DNA of 64,000 nucleotides from positions 131,692-195,691 of the forward strand of contig CAYGOV010000005.1 of the NCBI GenBank assembly GCA_964351625.1, in the 5' to 3' direction. Numbering within the stretch: position 1 is the stretch's first letter; the number at the start of each line of letters is the position of its first letter. Made by a program: the position numbers and the translations under genes. Origin of the DNA: Marinoscillum sp964351625. GTDB taxonomy: Bacteria > Bacteroidota > Bacteroidia > Cytophagales > Cyclobacteriaceae. Below the pieces are notes generated by a model. It saw only the letters and a list, made by a program, of their open reading frames with translations. It was not told the origin of the DNA and ran no database searches. Positions 1 through 8,483 of this stretch are shown here, one piece after another.

Positions 1-519
1 ACCCACGGCTACAGCTATCCTACCTTCAGTCTCTTCTCGCTGCTTTATGGACAAATCCTTATAAGCTTGAGATGCTTGCAAGCCAACTATATAAGAGCCG
101 TTAAAAATCAATTGATTGATACTAAGACTTGCATCCCCCGCACTTTGCAACTGAAAGAAGTTTTCTGCAGCATAAACATCACCATCCTTCATACCCAAAG
201 CAGCTGCCTGGGCTGGAGTTACTCCAAATCCAGATCCAGATTCACCGGGTGGAGGTGCATTGTAAGTAGAGAAAAATCTCTGCAAAGTCGGACTGTGTTG
301 TACAGATACAGAGCCGGTCACCTGTGGCAAACCTATACCTATAGTCTCCTTCACTCTTGCTTCAGCAGAAAGCTCATTGAGGCGAGCGTTCTTCATCTGT
401 GCAGCATTTTCTATGGCATAATCTATACAATCATAGACGCTGTATGATTCTTGCACCTGTGCTTGAGCTAAATAATTAGTGCTAAAAGCCAATAGCACCA
501 GTAGTAATTTTTGTTTCAT
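1..519 (-). CDS. TolC-family outer membrane efflux protein (3' end beyond window)
   Basis: This is the N-terminal 173 codons of a TolC-like outer membrane factor, the channel that carries RND or ABC efflux substrates across the outer membrane. A signal peptide (MKQKLLLVLLAFSTNYLAQA) is followed by the usual opening of the family: a conserved SVYDCIDYAIENAAQMKNARL helix and, later, LPQVTGSVSVQHSP and the INQLIFNGSYIVGLQAS strand-helix transition. The ATG at 517-519 fits the signal peptide. The gene lies 28 bp downstream of a TetR-family gene on the same strand, so the two probably form one operon, with the adaptor and inner-membrane pump expected to the left of the window. Only about a third of a normal TolC homologue is visible, so the transported substrate cannot be inferred. 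Confidence 0.88.
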   Translation of the reverse strand, partial: MKQKLLLVLLAFSTNYLAQAQVQESYSVYDCIDYAIENAAQMKNARLNELSAEARVKETIGIGLPQVTGSVSVQHSPTLQRFFSTYNAPPPGESGSGFGVTPAQAAALGMKDGDVYAAENFFQLQSAGDASLSINQLIFNGSYIVGLQASQAYKDLSIKQREETEGRIAVAVG

Positions 520-547
520 ATTAAAAGTTGTAGTTAGGCCTGAAGTA

Positions 548-1204
548 TCAATTAAGTGAAATTTTATTCTCGGAATTATGATGATTTGCGTAAGCTTTTC
601 TACCTTTCTCAGATAGCAATCCATGAGTGAAATGACTTAATATTTGCATTTGAACAGCGGAAAAATCAAAATCTACACTTGGGTAAATATTATCGTCAAA
701 GGCAAGCTGAACTGTCTCTATTCTGAGAATAGCAATAACTCGAGGATCTATATCTGGACGATAAAACCCTTCTTCGATTCCTCTAATGATATTGTTTTTG
801 ATTTGATCTACGATGAATGATTTTTTGAAATCTTGAAAAACATTCCATGCTTCACTGTGATATTTCTTTAAATCAAAAAGTAAGGATGGATTGATCTTAA
901 AAACATGCTCACGCATGCACATCGTAATATTTATCAATTCATCAATGGCATCTGTAGCTTCTTCTGCCACACGATTGAAATGCCCCATTTCATTATCCAT
1001 GTGAAACCTAATGGCCTCCAATACCAACTGATCTTTGTTTTCAAAATGCTGGTAAAGTGTCTTTTTCGAAACCGACAACCTGCTCGCCACATCATCCATT
1101 GACACTGATCTCACGCCATATTGCACGAATAAACCGTGCGCCCCTTCTAAAATCTTATCCTTCAATTTTCTGTAATTTCGATTTATTAAACTCTGGAAAC
1201 TCAA
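548..1204 (-). CDS. TetR/AcrR-family transcriptional regulator
   Basis: A 218-residue TetR-type repressor. The N-terminal helix-turn-helix is clear: the first helix contains KILEGAHGLFVQYGVRSVSM, followed by DDVASRLSVSKKTLYQHF and ENKDQL (roughly residues 15-65). The rest is the variable ligand-binding and dimerisation domain. The start appears to be a TTG at 1202-1204. The only in-frame codons between it and an upstream stop are ATT and CTC, and the HTH begins a few residues downstream, so a later start would cut the fold. It precedes the tolC-like gene by 28 bp and probably autoregulates the efflux operon; that role is inferred from position. The gene is divergent from the hydrolase at 1302. 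Confidence 0.9.
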   Translation of the reverse strand: MSFQSLINRNYRKLKDKILEGAHGLFVQYGVRSVSMDDVASRLSVSKKTLYQHFENKDQLVLEAIRFHMDNEMGHFNRVAEEATDAIDELINITMCMREHVFKINPSLLFDLKKYHSEAWNVFQDFKKSFIVDQIKNNIIRGIEEGFYRPDIDPRVIAILRIETVQLAFDDNIYPSVDFDFSAVQMQILSHFTHGLLSEKGRKAYANHHNSENKISLN

Positions 1205-1243
1205 AATGAGTCAAAAGTTTCCTGAGTTCCTAACGACTGTCAT

Positions 1244-1251
1244 TACATTTG
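1244..1251 (+). promoter_or_regulatory. Candidate Bacteroidota -7 element for the hydrolase gene
   Basis: TACATTTG matches the Bacteroidota -7 consensus TAnnTTTG exactly and lies 50 bp upstream of the hydrolase ATG in the 97-bp divergent gap. At the expected -33 position there is only CCTG, so the site rests on the -7 match alone. Confidence 0.4.
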
Positions 1252-1301
1252 GTTTAATTCTTTGTTAAAATATTTAGAGAATTTTTAATAAAATTCGATT
1301 C

Positions 1302-2090
1302 ATGAAGCGAAATAAGCAATTGCACTACGTGAAAAAGGGCAAGGGAGAACGAAAAGTGGTACTTTTTCATGGATTTGGACAAGATCACAATGTGTTCAGT
1401 TCTTATGTGGATTTGCTCCAAAATTCATGCACGCTGTACCTTTTTGATCTTTATTACCACGGTGAAAGTGTCCGAATAGACCATGCGCTTCATCATCCTG
1501 AATGGGTCAATGACTTTGAGTCGTTCCTAGATCAGGAGCAGATTGTTAATTATGATATCATCGGATATAGCTTAGGGGGTCGTTTTGCCCTTTCATTGGT
1601 TTGCTATTCGAAGAATCCTCCTCAGCGTACATTGTTAATTGCGCCGGATGGACTTATTGAGCATTCATTGTACAGATTTTCCACCTCCCCACTTTTCAAT
1701 GACATCTTTAAATATTCTATGCTTCATCCAAAACTCTTGGACAAGACAATAAGTATTCTTGAAACCTTAGGTTTGGCCAAAGCAGGTTTGGTCAGGTTTG
1801 CCAAAAGTCAACTAAGAGATGCTCAAAAAAGAACACAGGTATATAAAACATGGACCTATTTCAAACCTCTTGGCCTTTCGAAGAAAGAATTTCAATCTGT
1901 TTTCGAACGTGCATTGCAAATTGAACTCATACTTGGCAGTACGGACCTTATCATCAGAGCTGATAAAATCATAAAAAAATATAGGAGCGAAAAAGGTTTC
2001 AAATTTCACCTCTTGCCATTGAAGCATCATGAGATCCTAGAAGGTGCAAAATCCCTTGTCGCTTCTTTGCTACTTCGGGACAATCTTTGA
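1302..2090 (+). CDS. Alpha/beta hydrolase-fold protein
   Basis: A 262-residue cytoplasmic alpha/beta hydrolase with no signal peptide. Visible motifs are the oxyanion-hole strand VVLFHGFGQD (residues 19-28), the nucleophile elbow GYSLGG with Ser90, and a C-terminal LKHHEIL whose His242 or His243 is the likely catalytic base. An acid in LILGSTDLII is a candidate for the third triad member. The fold covers esterases, lipases, peptidases and dehalogenases, and nothing here separates these. It ends 42 bp before the purL start, but a separate -7 element lies between them, so co-transcription is not certain. Confidence 0.85.
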   Translation: MKRNKQLHYVKKGKGERKVVLFHGFGQDHNVFSSYVDLLQNSCTLYLFDLYYHGESVRIDHALHHPEWVNDFESFLDQEQIVNYDIIGYSLGGRFALSLVCYSKNPPQRTLLIAPDGLIEHSLYRFSTSPLFNDIFKYSMLHPKLLDKTISILETLGLAKAGLVRFAKSQLRDAQKRTQVYKTWTYFKPLGLSKKEFQSVFERALQIELILGSTDLIIRADKIIKKYRSEKGFKFHLLPLKHHEILEGAKSLVASLLLRDNL

Positions 2091-2100
2091 CATAATCTTC

Positions 2101-2108
2101 TATTTTTG
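2101..2108 (+). promoter_or_regulatory. Candidate -7 promoter element for purL
   Basis: TATTTTTG is an exact match to TAnnTTTG, 25 bp upstream of the purL ATG at 2133. A TTTG at 2086-2089 is closer than the usual -33 spacing. The site overlaps a possible upstream TTG start at 2106, which argues for the ATG at 2133. Confidence 0.5.
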
Positions 2109-2132
2109 CGTCTTTCAATTCTAGGCGCTACT

Positions 2133-5100
2133 ATGATCCACATTTTTCAAAAATCTTCCGACCTCTACTACATCGTTGGGGTGGCCAATCCATTGAACGA
2201 AAGTGACAAAAAGAAACTTCAGTGGTTGTTCTCAGGAGCTCAATTCATCTCTGAAACGGAAATCAAAGGAGATTTTATTGGACCTAGAAAAGAGATGATT
2301 ACGCCTTGGAGTACCAATGCTGTTGAGATCACTCAAAACGCTGGGATAGAGGGGATTGAAAGGATAGAATCATTCTCTACTGACAAGGGTCAATTGTTTG
2401 ATCCAATGCTTCAGAAACGATATTCGGATTTGAATGAATCCATCTTCAAACTTGACATAGCACCAAAGCCTATTCAACACATTGAAGATCTAGAAGCTTA
2501 CAACCAATCCGAAGGATTGGCTTTGACAGGTGACGAGATTGATTTTCTAAAAGAAGTCTCTGAAGAAATCGGACGCAGCCTGACAGACTCGGAGGTCTTT
2601 GGTTTCTCTCAGATCAACTCGGAGCACTGTAGACACAAAATATTTAACGGAACATTCATCATAGATGGAGATGAGCAGCCTTTGACATTGTTTCAGTGGA
2701 TCAAGAAGACATCTAAAGATCATCCTGGTCAAATCGTATCCGCTTACAAAGACAATGTTGCCTTCATCAAAGGCCCTCGTGCAGAGCAGTTTGCTCCTAA
2801 AACGCAAGACAAGCCTGATTTCTTCGAAATCAAAGACTATGATTCCATCATTTCGCTCAAAGCGGAAACCCATAACTTCCCTACAACAGTAGAACCATTC
2901 AATGGTGCAGCTACAGGAGCCGGTGGAGAAATCCGAGATAGAATGGCGGGCGGTATTGGCAGCTTTCCCCTAGCAGGCACAGCGGTTTACATGACTGGAT
3001 ATTCCCGATTGACAGAAGAAAATAATTGGGAAAAAGCCATTCCAGCACGTAAATGGCTTTATCAATCACCAAAAGAAATCCTCATCAAAGCTTCAAATGG
3101 TGCTAGTGATTATGGCAACAAGTTTGGTCAACCACTCATCTGCGGTAGTGTGCTCACTTTCGAGCATGAAGAAAATCAGGAAACCATCTCCTTCGATAAA
3201 GTGATCATGCTAGCTGGTGGTATTGGCTTTGCCAAGCTCAAAGATGGCATCAAAAAGAAGGTAGAGAAAGATCAGACTGTAGTGATCTTAGGTGGTGACA
3301 ACTATCGTATTGGTATGGGGGGTAGTGCTGTTTCTTCTGTTGATACGGGCGCTTTTGACACTTCACTTGAGCTCAATGCCGTTCAGCGTTCCAATCCTGA
3401 AATGCAGAAGCGTGTAGCTAATGCTGTCCGCGCAATGGCTGAGCTTGATGACAATCCGATTATTTCGATTCACGATCACGGCGCTGGTGGCCACTTGAAT
3501 TGTCTTTCGGAATTGGTAGAAGATACAGGAGGTGATTTCCAATTAGAGAAATTCCCTGTTGGCGATAAAACTCTTTCCGAGAAGGAATTGATTGGAAACG
3601 AATCTCAAGAACGCATGGGATTAGTAATCCCAGCAGACAAAGCAGAATACCTTAAGAAAGTATCGGAAAGAGAGCGTGCTCCATACTACGAAGTAGGCAA
3701 AACAACTGGAGATGATCAGTTAACGTTCAAACGATCAGGATCTGATGCTGCTCCTTTTCATTTGAAAATGAATCATCTTTTCGGTGCCTCTCCAAAAACG
3801 ATCCTTACAGACACTAGCAGTAAAAAGACATTCAAGTCAGTAAATTATCAGATAGAAAACTTTGAAAGTTATTTGAAACAAGTATTGCGTTTAGAGGCGG
3901 TTGCTTGTAAAGATTGGTTGACAAATAAGGTGGACAGATCTGTGACTGGTAAAGTCGCTATACAGCAAACAGTAGGTGAAATTCAGCTTCCGCTAAATAA
4001 TTTAGGCGTGATGGCTTTGGATTATAAAAGCAAAAAAGGAATCGCTACTTCTATAGGTCACGCTCCTGTTGCTTCTCTTATCGATCCTATCGCTGGTTCC
4101 AAACTAGCAATCGTGGAATCGCTTACAAATATTGTTTGGGCTCCACTCGCATTTGGTCTTTCTGGAGTTTCGCTTAGCGCCAATTGGATGTGGCCAGCTA
4201 AGAATGATGGCGAAAACAACCGCCTATACCAAGCTGTAAAATCTACGAGTGAATTTGCATCGGCACTTGGCATCAACATCCCAACTGGTAAAGATTCTCT
4301 TTCCATGGCTCAGAAGTATCCTGACGGTAAAAAGGTACTGGCTCCAGGAACAGTAATCATAAGTGCAGCTGGTGAAGTGTCGGATGTAAGCAAAGTGGTC
4401 ACGCCTGTCATCAAGAAGAAAGCAGACTCTAAGATCATTTACATCCCTTTCAGTAAATCTGAATTTATATTAGGAGGAAGCAGCTTTGCTCAAGTCATCT
4501 CAACCATTGGTTCTGAAGCACCTGACGCTTCGCCTGAAGAGGTGAAAGCAGCATTTGGTGCCGTCCAGACTTTAATAGCTCAAGATCTTATACTGGCTGG
4601 CCATGATGTTGGATCCGGAGGATTAATCACTTCACTTTTGGAAATGAATTTCCCTAATACCAAAGGTGGATTGAACATAGATATTAGCGCACTTGGTGAG
4701 GATGATAGTGTGAAGGTATTGTTCAGTGAGCAGCCTGGTATTTTGATACAAGTGACTGAAAATGATAAAGTAGAAGCTATTCTGAATGAGCAGAAAGTAG
4801 CTTATAACATGATTGGTGAGCCATCTGAAGAAAGAAACTTAAATCTCACAAATGGTAGCTGGTCTACTAATCTGGATATCGACTATTTAAGAGATGTTTG
4901 GTTCAAAACTTCTCACCTCTTAGATCGTGAGCAGAGTAAGCCGGCAAGTGCTGATTTAAGATTTGAGAACTATAAGCAACAACCTCTCTCCTACACCTTA
5001 CCTGAAAACTTTACGGGCTCTTATAAGAGCTATGGCATTTCTGCTGAGCGTAGAGAGCCAACAGGCATCCGTGCTGCAATCATCAGGGAAAAAGGCGTCA

Positions 5101-5816
5101 ATGGTGATCGTGAGATGGCTTACGCCTTGTATTTGGCTGGCTTTGATGTGAAAGATGTGCACATGACCGACCTAATCAGCGGCAGAGAAGACTTGAATGG
5201 TGTCAACATGATCGTATTCGTTGGAGGATTCTCCAACTCAGATGTGCTTGGTTCTGCTAAAGGATGGGCTGGCTCTTTTCTTTTCAACGAAAAAGCTAAA
5301 TCTGCTTTAGATGCCTTCTATGCTAGAAAAGACACTTTGAGTTTAGGTGTTTGCAACGGCTGCCAATTAATGATGGAACTTGGGCTTATCTATCCCGAAT
5401 TAGCTGAATCACATCCTAAGATGGAACATAATTCATCTGGCAAGTTTGAATCTGGCTTCCTAACAGTGGATGTTTTGACAAATGAAACAGTGATGTTCTC
5501 TTCTTTGAGCAATAGTCGATTGGGGATTTGGTTTGCACATGGAGAAGGTCAGTTCGTTTTGCCTGGTAAACCAGAGGATTACAACATCCCAGTTCGCTAT
5601 GGATATGAAGCTTTCCCTGGAAATCCTAACGGAAGTAGCTTCGCAACGGCAAGTGTAGCCTCGAAAAATGGCAGACATGTTGCTATCATGCCACATTTGG
5701 AGCGTACCATTTTTCCTTGGAATTGGGCTCAAAACGAACAAATTAAGGACTGTGAAGTGTCTCCTTGGATAGAACCTTTCGTGAATGCTCGGGAGTGGAT
5801 AAAAAACCTTGATTAA
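2133..5816 (+). CDS. purL: Phosphoribosylformylglycinamidine synthase (large single-chain PurL)
   Basis: This enzyme catalyses the fourth step of de novo purine synthesis: FGAR + glutamine + ATP to FGAM. At 1227 residues it is the fused form, slightly shorter than the approximately 1300-residue gammaproteobacterial enzyme. The order is an N-terminal PurS-like domain, a linker, two AIR-synthase-type halves (for example FSQINSEHCRHKIFNG, KAETHNFPTTVEPFNGAATG and HDHGAGGHLNCLSELVEDTG), and a C-terminal class I glutamine amidotransferase with nucleophile motif GVCNGCQLM and the HGEGQF segment. The ATG at 2133 gives the normal MIHIFQKSSDLYYIVG start; an upstream TTG at 2106 falls inside a promoter-like element. 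It is followed by tRNA-Gln and prs, whose product PRPP feeds the same pathway. Confidence 0.97.
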   Translation: MIHIFQKSSDLYYIVGVANPLNESDKKKLQWLFSGAQFISETEIKGDFIGPRKEMITPWSTNAVEITQNAGIEGIERIESFSTDKGQLFDPMLQKRYSDLNESIFKLDIAPKPIQHIEDLEAYNQSEGLALTGDEIDFLKEVSEEIGRSLTDSEVFGFSQINSEHCRHKIFNGTFIIDGDEQPLTLFQWIKKTSKDHPGQIVSAYKDNVAFIKGPRAEQFAPKTQDKPDFFEIKDYDSIISLKAETHNFPTTVEPFNGAATGAGGEIRDRMAGGIGSFPLAGTAVYMTGYSRLTEENNWEKAIPARKWLYQSPKEILIKASNGASDYGNKFGQPLICGSVLTFEHEENQETISFDKVIMLAGGIGFAKLKDGIKKKVEKDQTVVILGGDNYRIGMGGSAVSSVDTGAFDTSLELNAVQRSNPEMQKRVANAVRAMAELDDNPIISIHDHGAGGHLNCLSELVEDTGGDFQLEKFPVGDKTLSEKELIGNESQERMGLVIPADKAEYLKKVSERERAPYYEVGKTTGDDQLTFKRSGSDAAPFHLKMNHLFGASPKTILTDTSSKKTFKSVNYQIENFESYLKQVLRLEAVACKDWLTNKVDRSVTGKVAIQQTVGEIQLPLNNLGVMALDYKSKKGIATSIGHAPVASLIDPIAGSKLAIVESLTNIVWAPLAFGLSGVSLSANWMWPAKNDGENNRLYQAVKSTSEFASALGINIPTGKDSLSMAQKYPDGKKVLAPGTVIISAAGEVSDVSKVVTPVIKKKADSKIIYIPFSKSEFILGGSSFAQVISTIGSEAPDASPEEVKAAFGAVQTLIAQDLILAGHDVGSGGLITSLLEMNFPNTKGGLNIDISALGEDDSVKVLFSEQPGILIQVTENDKVEAILNEQKVAYNMIGEPSEERNLNLTNGSWSTNLDIDYLRDVWFKTSHLLDREQSKPASADLRFENYKQQPLSYTLPENFTGSYKSYGISAERREPTGIRAAIIREKGVNGDREMAYALYLAGFDVKDVHMTDLISGREDLNGVNMIVFVGGFSNSDVLGSAKGWAGSFLFNEKAKSALDAFYARKDTLSLGVCNGCQLMMELGLIYPELAESHPKMEHNSSGKFESGFLTVDVLTNETVMFSSLSNSRLGIWFAHGEGQFVLPGKPEDYNIPVRYGYEAFPGNPNGSSFATASVASKNGRHVAIMPHLERTIFPWNWAQNEQIKDCEVSPWIEPFVNAREWIKNLD

Positions 5817-5831
5817 TTGAGCAAGCTACCT

Positions 5832-5861
5832 TTTGATTTTTAAAAAGAACGACTACTTTTG
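5832..5861 (+). promoter_or_regulatory. Bacteroidota-type promoter for tRNA-Gln/prs
   Basis: TTTG at 5832-5835 and TACTTTTG at 5854-5861 are separated by 18 bp, matching both the -33 and -7 (TAnnTTTG) elements. Transcription should start near 5868, a few bases before the tRNA. It is the best complete promoter match in the window. Confidence 0.7.
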
Positions 5862-5871
5862 CAATCCATTT

Positions 5872-5944
5872 TGGTCTATGGTGTAACTGGCAACACGTCT
5901 GGTTTTGGTCCAGAAGAGTCTAGGTTCGAGCCCTAGTAGACCAA
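5872..5944 (+). tRNA. tRNA-Gln, anticodon TTG
   Basis: A full cloverleaf can be drawn. The acceptor stem TGGTCTA pairs with TAGACCA (5937-5943) and A5944 is the discriminator. The anticodon stem TCTGG/CCAGA encloses the loop TTTTGGT, giving anticodon TTG. The T arm is CTAGG-TTCGAGC-CCTAG (5920-5936). The 5' U opening a weak first pair is typical of bacterial tRNA-Gln. The CCA end is not encoded. The gene sits between purL and prs, behind its own promoter. Confidence 0.95.
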
Positions 5945-5949
5945 CATTC

Positions 5950-5974
5950 AATCCCGGTCCTTTGGATCGGGATT
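5950..5974 (+). terminator. Hairpin between tRNA-Gln and prs
   Basis: An 11-bp stem with one G-U pair (5950-5960 with 5964-5974) and a 3-nt loop lies 5 bp after the tRNA and 20 bp before the prs ATG. The trailing sequence AATGTTTT has only a weak T run, so it may be a partial terminator or a processing structure rather than a full stop. Confidence 0.5.
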
Positions 5975-5993
5975 AATGTTTTAAACGAAAACA

Positions 5994-6923
5994 ATGTCTT
6001 CAGTCAAAATATTCGCAGGTAAAGGCTCAAACGATCTAGCAACAAGGATCGCTGAGGCATACGGCTGTGAGTTGGGGAATTGTACTTCACAGAAGTTTAG
6101 CGATGGAGAATTAAACTTCAGCTACAACGAATCCATCAGAGGAACCGACCTATTTCTTATTCAGTCTACTAATCCTCCTAGTGACAACATCATGGAGCTT
6201 TTGCTCATGATAGATGCTGCTAAGCGTGCGAGTGCAAAGAATGTAACTATTGTGGTGCCCTATTTTGGTTATGCAAGACAGGACAGAAAAGACCGTCCAC
6301 GTGTTTCTATAGCTGCGAAGATGATGGCCAATCTGCTTACAGCTGCTGGGGCCAATAGACTGATGACCATGGATTTACATGCAGGTCAGATTCAGGGATT
6401 TTTTGATATTCCGGTGGATCACTTAGATGGTTCTGCGATTTTTGTTCCATACATAAGGAGCCTAAATCTTAAGAATCTAATATTTGCATCACCAGATGTA
6501 GGAGGAACAGCACGCACACGAACATTCGCTAAGCACTTCGAAGCTGACATGGTAGTTTGCGATAAGCATCGAAAAAGAGCTAATGAAATTGCTTCTATGC
6601 AAGTAATAGGTGATGTAACTGGCAAAGACGTAGTTTTGGTAGACGACTTAGCAGATACTGCCGGCACTATTTCCAAAGCAGCCAATCTTTTGAAAGAGAA
6701 AGGTGCAAAAACGGTTAGAGCAATTTGTACGCACCCTATCCTTTCTGGGAAAGCATATGAAAATATTGAAGCTTCTGAGGTAGAGGAACTTATCGTGAGT
6801 GATACGATTCCACTGAAACAGAAAAGTGACAAAATTAAAGTATTAACCGTGGCGTCCCTATTTGCGCAAGCAATCAACAAAGTGAACACCAATGAGTCAA
6901 TCAGCGAATTATTTATCAAGTAA
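5994..6923 (+). CDS. prs: Ribose-phosphate pyrophosphokinase (PRPP synthetase)
   Basis: Makes PRPP from ribose 5-phosphate and ATP for purine, pyrimidine, histidine and NAD synthesis. The 309 residues match the family length. Key signatures are CTSQKFSDGE near the N terminus, the ATP-loop region YFGYARQDRKDRPRV, the catalytic-loop and metal-site stretch MDLHAGQIQGFFDIPVDHL, and the PRPP-binding loop VVLVDDLADTAGT. The gene lies just downstream of tRNA-Gln, probably under the same promoter, and 20 bp upstream of the L25 gene. The prs-rplY-pth order is common in Bacteroidota. Confidence 0.97.
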   Translation: MSSVKIFAGKGSNDLATRIAEAYGCELGNCTSQKFSDGELNFSYNESIRGTDLFLIQSTNPPSDNIMELLLMIDAAKRASAKNVTIVVPYFGYARQDRKDRPRVSIAAKMMANLLTAAGANRLMTMDLHAGQIQGFFDIPVDHLDGSAIFVPYIRSLNLKNLIFASPDVGGTARTRTFAKHFEADMVVCDKHRKRANEIASMQVIGDVTGKDVVLVDDLADTAGTISKAANLLKEKGAKTVRAICTHPILSGKAYENIEASEVEELIVSDTIPLKQKSDKIKVLTVASLFAQAINKVNTNESISELFIK

Positions 6924-6943
6924 CAATTAACAAATAATATATT

Positions 6944-7561
6944 ATGAAAAGTGTTGAGATTATAGGGTTTAAAAGAGCAAATCTTGGCAAGACCGAAGCT
7001 AAACGATTGAGAGAGCAAGGTTTTGTGCCAGGAGTACTTTACGGTGGTGAAGAGCAGGTACATTTCTATGCACCAATGATTTTGTTTAGAGATCTTGTTT
7101 ACACAGATCAAGCTCACTTTGTCAATCTAAACGTAGAGGGTTCTATCTACGAAGCAATCATGCAAGACATTCAGTTTCACCCAGTGAGTGAAGTGATCAT
7201 GCACATTGACTTCCTTCAGTTGTTTAGAGGAACAAAAATTAAAATGGATATTCCATTGAACCCAGTTGGAACACCTCCTGGTATTCAGCAAGGTGGTAAG
7301 TTGATCCGCAAGCTGAGATTCTTGACTATTAAGGCACTTCCTAAAGACATGCCAGAAGTTATCGAAGTAGATGTAACTAAGCTTGGTCTTGGTAAATCTA
7401 TCAAAGTAGGTGAATTGGTACCTAATAACTTCGAAATCTTGAATAATCCTCTAGTGACTATCATGGGTATCGAGATACCAAGAGCATTGAGAGGTAAGAC
7501 AGTAGAAGAAGAAGCGGCTGAAGAGGCAGAAGAAGCAGCGGAAGAGTCAACTGAAGCTTAA
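6944..7561 (+). CDS. rplY: 50S ribosomal protein L25 (general stress protein Ctc type)
   Basis: This is the two-domain form of L25 that binds 5S rRNA: an N-terminal L25 domain (SVEIIGFKRANLGKTEAKRL, LREQGFVPGVLYGGEEQ, and HPVSEVIMHIDFLQL) followed by the C-terminal TL5/Ctc beta domain, in 205 residues. The last 25 or so residues are strongly acidic (repeated EEAAEEAEE), a tail often seen in Bacteroidota L25. It follows prs by 20 bp and ends just before a strong terminator, so prs-rplY form a transcription unit. Confidence 0.95.
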   Translation: MKSVEIIGFKRANLGKTEAKRLREQGFVPGVLYGGEEQVHFYAPMILFRDLVYTDQAHFVNLNVEGSIYEAIMQDIQFHPVSEVIMHIDFLQLFRGTKIKMDIPLNPVGTPPGIQQGGKLIRKLRFLTIKALPKDMPEVIEVDVTKLGLGKSIKVGELVPNNFEILNNPLVTIMGIEIPRALRGKTVEEEAAEEAEEAAEESTEA

Positions 7562-7582
7562 TCGAGCAATAGCATAACTTTG

Positions 7583-7618
7583 AATCCTACCTAGCACCTG
7601 TGCTGGGTAGGATTTTTT
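7583..7618 (+). terminator. Rho-independent terminator after rplY
   Basis: A 15-bp stem (7583-7597 with 7600-7614, one T-G pair) with a minimal loop is followed by a T run. It ends 14 bp before the pth start codon. Confidence 0.85.
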
Positions 7619-7631
7619 ATTTTAGCACATT

Positions 7632-8189
7632 ATGAAATACCTAATCGTTGGTCTTGGCAACATAGGCCCTGAATATGAGCTTACCCGACACAATATCGGG
7701 TTTCTGGTACTAGACAGACTAGCTGATGAAAAAGGCGCCAAATGGACGCACGATAGACATGCCTTTGTAACTGAGATCAAGCACAAAGGCAGAAGTATCC
7801 ATTTGGTGAAGCCTACCACTTATATGAATTTAAGTGGGAAGGCAGTCAGTTATTGGCTTAATTCATTGAAAATTCCAAAAGAGAATCTCTTAGTCGTCAC
7901 TGATGATCTCGCTCTGCCTTTCGGCAAAATAAGAATGAAGGGTAAAGGATCTGCCGGTGGCCACAATGGTCTAAAAAACATTGAAGCTTTGACTGGAGGT
8001 CAAGATTATGCAAGACTAAGATTTGGCGTGGGTGATGAATTTGGAAAGGGGCAGCAAGTAGATTACGTTTTGAGTCCTTTCAATAAAAAGGAAATGGAAG
8101 AACTTGTGATCTTCATGGACAAATCTATCGAAGCACTCCTCTCCTTCTGCTCTATTGGGCTTGAGCGAACAATGAACTTTTTTAATTAA
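7632..8189 (+). CDS. pth: Peptidyl-tRNA hydrolase
   Basis: Releases tRNA from peptidyl-tRNAs dropped from ribosomes. The 185 residues fit the family. Signatures are VGLGNIGPEYELTRHNIGF with the catalytic His in TRHNIGF, KPTTYMNLSGKAV, the DDLALPFGKIRMKGKGS loop, GGHNGLKNIE, and RLRFGVGDE. The stop codon is followed immediately by the ATG of the next gene, so the downstream small protein is translationally coupled. It has no strong promoter match of its own after the rplY terminator; TATTTTAG at 7618-7625 is a one-mismatch -7 candidate. Confidence 0.97.
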   Translation: MKYLIVGLGNIGPEYELTRHNIGFLVLDRLADEKGAKWTHDRHAFVTEIKHKGRSIHLVKPTTYMNLSGKAVSYWLNSLKIPKENLLVVTDDLALPFGKIRMKGKGSAGGHNGLKNIEALTGGQDYARLRFGVGDEFGKGQQVDYVLSPFNKKEMEELVIFMDKSIEALLSFCSIGLERTMNFFN

Positions 8190-8483
8190 ATGACAGAACA
8201 CATCATAACTCTCGGCATCCAGATAGTTCCAAAAAGTAAAACCTTGGACACTTATCAGCTGGTTGATAAAGCCATTGAAGTCATCCAGCAATCAGGTGTT
8301 GAACACATTATCACGCCGTTCGAAACTGTGATGCAAGGCACCTATCAAGAATTGATGCAAATTGCTGATAAAGCACAAAAAGCGGTGTTGGATGCTGGCG
8401 CAGATGAATGTCTGGTTTACTATCGGATACATTACAGCAAGGATCGTGACATCACTTTCGCTGAGAAAAGACTCGACCGATGA
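8190..8483 (+). CDS. MTH1187/thiamine-binding-fold small protein
   Basis: A 97-residue single-domain protein resembling the MTH1187/YkoF-like thiamine-binding family (DUF77): an alternating beta-alpha pattern with TLGIQIVPKSK, YQLVDKAIEVIQQSGVEHI, PFETVMQGTYQELMQIAD, and a C-terminal basic segment. Relatives are ferredoxin-like tetramers; thiamine or HMP binding is proposed for some but is not assured here. It starts directly after the pth stop and overlaps the next gene by 4 bp (ATGA), so it lies in the middle of a coupled operon. Confidence 0.75.
   Translation: MTEHIITLGIQIVPKSKTLDTYQLVDKAIEVIQQSGVEHIITPFETVMQGTYQELMQIADKAQKAVLDAGADECLVYYRIHYSKDRDITFAEKRLDR

Noticed and set aside
67..447. 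Plus-strand open frame of 126 codons
   Set aside because: It lies entirely antisense to the TolC-like gene, which has a clear signal peptide and family motifs; the plus-strand product is of low complexity and matches nothing.
2106..2132. TTG start extending PurL by nine residues
   Set aside because: It falls inside a TAnnTTTG promoter element, and the ATG at 2133 gives the usual PurL N terminus.
6419..7117. 232-codon minus-strand frame over prs and rplY
   Set aside because: Shadow of two well-supported housekeeping genes; the product has no recognisable domain.
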